In this document: positions 38,748 to 43,045 of the stretch, one piece after another
How positions within the stretch are numbered: the first letter of the stretch is position 1
Layout of the letters: each line of letters opens with the position of its first letter
NCBI GenBank assembly: GCA_035460805.1
Contig: DATHWI010000103.1
Location: 1-43,045 of the forward strand
DNA from: Verrucomicrobiia bacterium
GTDB taxonomy: Bacteria; Patescibacteriota; UBA1384; CAILIB01
Direction: 5' to 3'
DNA length: 43,045 nucleotides
Notes under the pieces: generated by a model
The model's database searches: none
Told to the model about the DNA's origin: nothing
Seen by the model: only the letters and a program-made list of their open reading frames with translations
Position numbers and translations under genes: made by a program

Positions 38748-39704
38748 ATGAAACTACTCATTACGGGCGGTACAGGTTTTATTGGGGGTGCGTTTATTCG
38801 CATGTGGCATCGGGAACATCCAGATGACACTATTGTGAACCTGGATTTGTTGACGTACGCAGCAAACCCCAAGGCCTTGGCCGACGTTGAGAAAAGTGAC
38901 AAGTATACCTTTATCCACGGAGATATTGCCGATCCCGTAGCGGTAAAGAAGGCGATGGAAGGCGCGGACTGGGTTGTCCACTTTGCTGCCGAAACCCATG
39001 TTGACCGCTCCATTACAGGTCCGGCCGCTTTTGTCCGTACGAATATTTTGGGTACGCACACTCTTTTGGAAGCAGCCCGGGACGCAGGAGTGAAGCGTTT
39101 CCATCACATTAGTACGGATGAGGTATTTGGTGAGTTGGAGCTCACCAGCACGGACAAGTTTTCAGAAACGACCCCGTACCATCCCCATAGTCCGTATTCT
39201 GCCAGCAAGGCAGGGGCCGACCACTTGGTGCGGGCATATTTCCGTACGTTTGGCCTGCCAGTGACCATTTCCAACTGCACGAACAACTACGGCCCGTGGC
39301 AGCATCCCGAGAAGCTTATCCCTCATATGGTTGGGAAAGCGCTTGATGACGAAAAGCTGCCTGTGTATGGCAAAGGGGAGAATGTTCGGGACTGGATCCA
39401 CGTTGAAGACCACTGCCGCGGCATAGCGCTTATCCTGGAAAAAGGAAAAGTGGGTGAGACGTACTGCCTAGGTGGCGACGCAGAGCGTACCAACCTGCAG
39501 ATTGTGAAGGAGATACTTGGGCTTACCGGTAAGGATGAGTCCTTGATCTCCTTTGTAGAAGACCGGGCTGGCCATGACCTTCGCTATGCCATCGATTCTT
39601 CAAAGGCAGTGCGGGAATTGGGTTGGGAGCGCCGTCATACCTTTGAAACGGGCCTCGGGGAAACAGTTCAGTGGTATATGGATCACCCAGAGGTATACGC
39701 ATGA
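38748..39704 (+). CDS. rmlB: dTDP-glucose 4,6-dehydratase
   Basis: 318 aa. The NAD-binding GGTGFIGG motif is at the N-terminus. ISTDEVFGEL and YSASKAGADHLV carry the catalytic Asp/Glu and Tyr-x-x-x-Lys, and NNYGPWQHPEKLIP is diagnostic of RmlB. It converts dTDP-glucose to the 4-keto-6-deoxy sugar for rhamnose or related deoxysugars. The ATG at 38748 starts the Rossmann fold directly; the longer frame upstream is rejected. TGCTAGAGT (38716-38724) is a possible extended -10. It overlaps rmlA by 4 nt. Confidence 0.96.
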   Translation: MKLLITGGTGFIGGAFIRMWHREHPDDTIVNLDLLTYAANPKALADVEKSDKYTFIHGDIADPVAVKKAMEGADWVVHFAAETHVDRSITGPAAFVRTNILGTHTLLEAARDAGVKRFHHISTDEVFGELELTSTDKFSETTPYHPHSPYSASKAGADHLVRAYFRTFGLPVTISNCTNNYGPWQHPEKLIPHMVGKALDDEKLPVYGKGENVRDWIHVEDHCRGIALILEKGKVGETYCLGGDAERTNLQIVKEILGLTGKDESLISFVEDRAGHDLRYAIDSSKAVRELGWERRHTFETGLGETVQWYMDHPEVYA

Positions 39705-40579
39705 AAGGCATCCTCTTAGCGGGCGGATCTGGTACCCGCCTCTATCCTGCCACCCAAGTTATTTCCAAGCAGCTTCTTCCTGTGGGCGACAAGCCGATGG
39801 TGTACTACCCGCTTTCCGTACTGCTTCAGGCAGGCATCCAAGAGGTGTTGGTCATTTCTACGCCACGCGACTTACCTACCTACCAAGAGCTTCTAGGTGA
39901 CGGTTCACAGTTTGGCATGCGGTTGGAGTATAAGGAACAGCCGAAGCCGGAGGGACTGGCACAGGCCTACCTGTTGGCGGAAGAGTTTTTGGCAGGTGGG
40001 CCATCCTGCCTTATCCTTGGCGACAACGTCTTTTACGGCGATGGCCTAGAGGAAGAAGTCCAAGAGGCGGCCAAGCTGGAAAAGGGCGGCGTTATCTTTG
40101 GCTACCGCGTCAGTGACCCTGAGCGCTACGGCGTGGTGGAATTTGATGACAAAGGGAACGTGCTCTCAATTGAGGAGAAGCCAAAACATCCCAAGTCTCA
40201 CTTTGCCCTGGTTGGGATCTACTTCTTCGATGGGCGTGCCGTGCAGGCGGCCAAAGAGGCAAAGCCTTCGGCGCGCGGGGAGCTGGAGATTACAGAAATC
40301 CAGAACTGGTACTTGCGCGAGGGAACCTTGGCGGTACGCCGTTTGGACCGGGGTATTGCTTGGTTGGACACCGGGACCTATGAGTCCTGGCTGGATGCTT
40401 CAAACTTCATTATGACCATACAAAAGCGGCAAGGACTCCAGGTGGGCTGCCTGGAAGAAATTGCCTACAAAAAGGGCTTCATTACGGCCGGTCAGGTTAA
40501 GGAGCAGGGAGAGAAGATCAGCAAGACGGCTTACGGCGAGTACTTGTTAGACCTGGCAAGCGGCAAGTTGGATATTTGA
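39701..40579 (+). CDS. rmlA: Glucose-1-phosphate thymidylyltransferase
   Basis: 292 aa. The signature KGILLAGGSGTRLYPATQV and DKPMVYYPLSVL are present, with LILGDNVFYGDG and GIAWLDTGTYESWLDAS. It makes dTDP-glucose, the substrate of RmlB. The ATG lies within ATGA at the rmlB stop, so translation is coupled. rmlC and rmlD are not in the window, so the final sugar is undetermined. It may be encoded elsewhere or be a different deoxysugar. Confidence 0.96.
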   Translation: MKGILLAGGSGTRLYPATQVISKQLLPVGDKPMVYYPLSVLLQAGIQEVLVISTPRDLPTYQELLGDGSQFGMRLEYKEQPKPEGLAQAYLLAEEFLAGGPSCLILGDNVFYGDGLEEEVQEAAKLEKGGVIFGYRVSDPERYGVVEFDDKGNVLSIEEKPKHPKSHFALVGIYFFDGRAVQAAKEAKPSARGELEITEIQNWYLREGTLAVRRLDRGIAWLDTGTYESWLDASNFIMTIQKRQGLQVGCLEEIAYKKGFITAGQVKEQGEKISKTAYGEYLLDLASGKLDI

Positions 40580-40582
40580 CGG

Positions 40583-41398
40583 ATGAGCACCCCCTTGGTA
40601 CAACACACAGATGTGGAGACACGAGGAGGATTTGGCATCGAACATCAATTTGGAACTTCAATAGCAGAAGGGATTGCTACCTTAAGCAAAAAGACTGAGA
40701 CGCCGCACCATGCGCCCGTTGCCCGGAACATCTTGCTCATCGCAGGGGTGAACGGCGCTGGGAAGGGGGAGATTGAACATCTTTTTCCGCCCGAATTAGT
40801 GCACGGGATGTCGGCGGCGTATATCCCCGAGGTCTGCACCTGGTGGAATTACCTTACGGTTGAGCAGCAGCGGGTATTTGCCGGTGCCCGCATTGACGAG
40901 GGAGACAGGCACCTTTTTGTGGGTGTGGTCCTTTCGCCGGAAATGATGCTGCCCAGGCCGGACGACTCTGATGAGGTGAAGCTCCGTGCGTACACCTTAA
41001 AGAGCAAGTTTGCCAAGATCATCACGCTCTACATGCAGTGGGCCCGTGACCCTGAGCACGGTGGGCATACCCATGCGGTGATTGACCGGGTCTTCCGGTC
41101 CATCAATACCCGCAATGGGGTGATATCCGGAGTCAGGACGCTTTCGGACTTCGAATACCCGTTCTGCCACCTGGGTCCCTACGTTAACGTGAAGATGGTC
41201 TACATTGACGCCGAAATACGGCGGAAAGATGACATCCGGGCGGAGACGGAGCGTGACTTGCTCAAGGTCTGGCGGGTGTTCCGGCACCATTTCCCAGACA
41301 AGTTCATTGTGGTCGATAACAACGGCAGCAAAGAAGAGTACTTGGCGCAGGTGCAAGAAGTTGCGCCGCAGCTACGTGCTTTCCTGGAACTCGACTAA
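40583..41398 (+). CDS. P-loop kinase-like protein in the rml operon
   Basis: 271 aa, start 3 nt after the rmlA stop. An N-terminal extension of about 45 residues precedes a P-loop LLIAGVNGAGKGEIEHLF. The GAGKG form is that of adenylate-kinase/nucleotide-kinase proteins, with Glu where Thr usually follows. Downstream blocks IPEVCTWW, HAVIDRVFRSI and VKMVYIDAEIRRKDD could be the acceptor and lid elements. The substrate is unknown; the operon would fit a nucleotide or sugar kinase. A terminator follows, so it ends the rml transcript. Confidence 0.65.
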   Translation: MSTPLVQHTDVETRGGFGIEHQFGTSIAEGIATLSKKTETPHHAPVARNILLIAGVNGAGKGEIEHLFPPELVHGMSAAYIPEVCTWWNYLTVEQQRVFAGARIDEGDRHLFVGVVLSPEMMLPRPDDSDEVKLRAYTLKSKFAKIITLYMQWARDPEHGGHTHAVIDRVFRSINTRNGVISGVRTLSDFEYPFCHLGPYVNVKMVYIDAEIRRKDDIRAETERDLLKVWRVFRHHFPDKFIVVDNNGSKEEYLAQVQEVAPQLRAFLELD

Positions 41399-41401
41399 AT
41401 T

Positions 41402-41432
41402 ACGAAGGCCTCCCTGTGGGGGCCTTCTTTCG
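41402..41432 (+). terminator. Terminator of the rml operon
   Basis: GAAGGCC (41404-41410) pairs with GGCCTTC (41421-41427), extended by C/G pairs, then TTT. It overlaps the promoter region of the next gene. Confidence 0.78.
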
Positions 41433-41433
41433 T

Positions 41434-41439
41434 TATGAT
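41434..41439 (+). promoter_or_regulatory. -10 element of the DUF922 gene (leaderless layout)
   Basis: TATGAT ends 6 nt before the ATG at 41446. The -35 region overlaps the terminator and is poor. Confidence 0.45.
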
Positions 41440-41445
41440 CAAGGT

Positions 41446-42327
41446 ATGACACCTCTTCGTGCGCGCATACTTTTAGCGGCAACCATTTTTACTGCCTCCA
41501 CCATGGTGGTGGGGAGTCCAGCCGTGGGACGGTCCCATCCTTTTGCCTTTAAGCGAGTAGAAATTGCTTCGCTGGATGCCCAGTACCCCGTTACGGATGC
41601 CACGCCCACACCAGAACCCTCCCTTTCGCCTGAGGTGACGGCTTCACCTGCTGAAGCTGAACCCTCTGCCACGCCCACTCCTACAACCGCGCCAAAGGCA
41701 TCCAGTTCGCCGGTAAGTACCCCAACACCGCAGCCGCAAGACTGCGTGGTAGTGAAAGTGGAAACATTGTCTGATAAGACACTAGCAGAACTGACTGCGC
41801 AAACTGTCCGGCATGTTGAAACATACCGTGCCACATACTATGACATTTACGGTTTCACCCGGCAGCAGATAGTGGATCAGATGAACCGCTGTGGCCCAGA
41901 CTACAGAGGGCAAAGTAACAAAGGCCTGACGCTTATTTCAATGCAGTATGGTTACTGGCTGACCTCCTCAAATGGGCAATGTGCTGTGGACAGGTATGTG
42001 ACGCATCGGAATGTGGATATTTTTTATCCCCGATGGAATGACGGGCCCTCCTCCTCGCAGGACCTTAGAACTCGTTGGACAAATTATGACAAATCCATGG
42101 TTGTCCATGAGGAGGGTCACCGCGCGCACGGGGCTCAAACAGCCCAGAAAGTAACAGACTACTTTGATGCCCTGCCTTCGTATGCATCGTGTTCTGACGT
42201 GAGTGCAAGAGTGGAGGTTGATGTCCCTGCCATTATTAACTCAATGGACATCATGGGGCAGCAGTATGATGCACAAACGGGAAGCGGGAATACGCAGCTC
42301 ATTTATCCAAACGTGTTGTCGGACTAG
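41446..42327 (+). CDS. Secreted DUF922-like zinc-metalloprotease-type protein
   Basis: 293 aa. A signal peptide (about 1-29, cleavage near VGRS) is followed by a Thr/Pro/Ser/Ala-rich linker (about 50-98) and a DUF922 domain (about 100-290). The domain has VVHEEGHRAHG, an HExxH zinc motif (His221, Glu222, His225), and QYDAQTGSGN near the end. DUF922 proteins are predicted secreted zinc peptidases. The linker resembles O-mannosylation sites, and a PMT gene lies in the window. A longer in-frame start at 41416 is rejected because it is inside the terminator. Confidence 0.82.
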   Translation: MTPLRARILLAATIFTASTMVVGSPAVGRSHPFAFKRVEIASLDAQYPVTDATPTPEPSLSPEVTASPAEAEPSATPTPTTAPKASSSPVSTPTPQPQDCVVVKVETLSDKTLAELTAQTVRHVETYRATYYDIYGFTRQQIVDQMNRCGPDYRGQSNKGLTLISMQYGYWLTSSNGQCAVDRYVTHRNVDIFYPRWNDGPSSSQDLRTRWTNYDKSMVVHEEGHRAHGAQTAQKVTDYFDALPSYASCSDVSARVEVDVPAIINSMDIMGQQYDAQTGSGNTQLIYPNVLSD

Positions 42328-42337
42328 CGTGGTGGCA

Positions 42338-43045
42338 ATGGAACCACATCCAGGGATCTACGAAACCTACTGGTACTACGCGGCAGAGCGCCAGCGTATC
42401 TTTTTTGCGCGTTTGAACGGGGAAGCGCCGCCTTATACGGACGACCTCATACTGCAGGAGTACAAATTCTGTAACACCTACCGTGCTTGCGACCGTGTGT
42501 CACAATTCCTCATCAAAGACGTCATTTATTCGGGAACCTTTAAGCCGGAAGACATGCTGTTCCGCATCCTTCTCTTCCGGCTCCTTAACCGCATTGAAAC
42601 CTGGCGGGATTTAGAGGCGGAGGTGGGTAGTATTTCCTTGGCCACCTTTACCCCTGGCCGGTACAGTGAGGCGCTGGAAAAGCTGAAAGGGAAGGGCCCC
42701 ATCTACGGGAATGCCTTTATCCTCTGTGCCAATAAGGCTTTTGGGTTTGATGAAAAACATAAGAACCATTTAGCCCTGCTGGAATATATCTTTCGAGAGA
42801 GTGATGTGGCCCAGAAGCTGTTGAGTGCCCCTTCTTTGGAGGAGCTGTTTCTGGAGCTCCGAAAGCTGCCACTTCTTGGTAACTTTATGGCCTACCAAAT
42901 GGCTATCGACCTCAACTATTCAGAGCTGTTTGATTTTAGTGAGAACGATTTTACCGTGCCAGGGCCAGGTGCAGTCCGTGGGATTAAGAAGTGCTTCACC
43001 AGTATTGGTGACCACTCTCCTGCAGAAGTCATTATGTGGATGGTT
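42338..43045 (+). CDS. Partial: HMUDK/aGPT-PPlase-like helical (DNA-glycosylase-fold) protein
   Basis: 236 codons are visible, open at the right edge, starting 10 nt after the DUF922 stop. The N-terminus YWYYAAERQRIFFARLNG...PPYTDDLILQEYKFCNTYRACDRV matches the helical domain of 5-hydroxymethyluracil DNA kinase / alpha-glutamyl-putrescinyl-thymine pyrophosphorylase proteins, best known from phages with hypermodified thymine. A helix-hairpin-helix-like VPGPGAVRGIKKCF (about residues 210-223) fits the DNA-glycosylase superfamily link. GPIYGNAFILC is another block typical of the group. Whether a kinase domain follows cannot be seen. Assignment rests on remembered family patterns. Confidence 0.6.
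   Translation, partial: MEPHPGIYETYWYYAAERQRIFFARLNGEAPPYTDDLILQEYKFCNTYRACDRVSQFLIKDVIYSGTFKPEDMLFRILLFRLLNRIETWRDLEAEVGSISLATFTPGRYSEALEKLKGKGPIYGNAFILCANKAFGFDEKHKNHLALLEYIFRESDVAQKLLSAPSLEELFLELRKLPLLGNFMAYQMAIDLNYSELFDFSENDFTVPGPGAVRGIKKCFTSIGDHSPAEVIMWMV

Noticed and set aside
6780-39704. Recoded UGA (glycine) as in Gracilibacteria/SR1
   Set aside because: UGA ends recX, rmlB and pilin-type protein 4 at the expected family lengths, and no in-frame UGA is needed in any conserved gene.
1-43045. CRISPR array, rRNA operon, insertion sequences or prophage
   Set aside because: No regularly spaced repeats beyond the pairs reported, no rRNA-like stretches and no transposase, integrase or capsid-type proteins were found.

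Overview
The window is bacterial and most likely from a member of the Candidate Phyla Radiation (Patescibacteria). The evidence is compact gene packing, many short hypothetical membrane or secreted proteins, five TrbC/VirB2-like pilin-type proteins of the kind common in that group, an ftsK-rodZ-recA-recX block, and no amino-acid, lipid or cofactor biosynthesis except sugar-nucleotide genes and one B12 adenosyltransferase. UGA works as an ordinary stop (recX, rmlB), so the UGA=Gly code of Gracilibacteria/SR1 does not apply. The class within the radiation cannot be fixed from these bases alone. Start signals are mixed. Some genes have strong Shine-Dalgarno sites, while about ten others have a -10-like hexamer ending 6-9 nt before the start codon, as expected for leaderless mRNAs.

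Layout. 1-800: two small membrane-protein genes, the second behind a consensus promoter. 971-10807: ychF (minus), then ftsK, a rodZ-like gene, recA, recX, a PEP-synthase-like gene that has lost its catalytic histidine, and a large anchored protein with a pilin-like C-terminus. 10870-13328: tRNA-Asn and small cytoplasmic proteins (double DUF1801, YdeI/OmdA, AHSA1/SRPBCC). 13417-18150: mostly minus strand, with a DHH-like protein, an XRE regulator overlapping a DUF6159 membrane protein, a YggT protein, an unknown gene, and a FolB-AlkB-like fusion whose leader looks like a transcription-attenuating riboswitch. 18380-23697: DUF475/TerC-like protein, trhO, a second SRPBCC protein, a secreted protein, a flippase-like membrane protein, tRNA-Arg(CCG) with repeats, and an rRNA methyltransferase.

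23804-30134: a TasA-like exported protein with its SipW-type signal peptidase, PduO-type adenosyltransferase, a pilin-like protein, a CPA2 K+/H+ antiporter, a CAP-domain protein, a DivIC-like divisome protein and a secreted unknown. 30202-34831 (minus): one tight operon, hsp20-galU-lipoprotein solute-binding protein-four pilin-like membrane proteins. 34921-37355: protein O-mannosyltransferase, comF and a histidine phosphatase. 37507-38747: an isolated gene bracketed by tRNA-like sequence, tRNA-Arg(GCG) and palindromic repeats. 38748-43045: rmlB, rmlA, a P-loop protein, a secreted DUF922 zinc-protease-like protein with a Thr/Pro/Ser linker, and the start of a gene resembling the helical, DNA-glycosylase-like domain of 5-hmdU DNA kinase / thymine-pyrophosphorylase proteins.

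Much of the window concerns the cell surface: sugar nucleotides (galU, rmlA, rmlB), O-mannosylation, SipW/TasA export, pilin-like proteins and secreted CAP and DUF922 proteins. The least explained elements are the FolB-AlkB fusion with its leader, the solute-binding-protein/pilin operon, the altered PEP-synthase-like protein beside recAX, and the right-edge gene.
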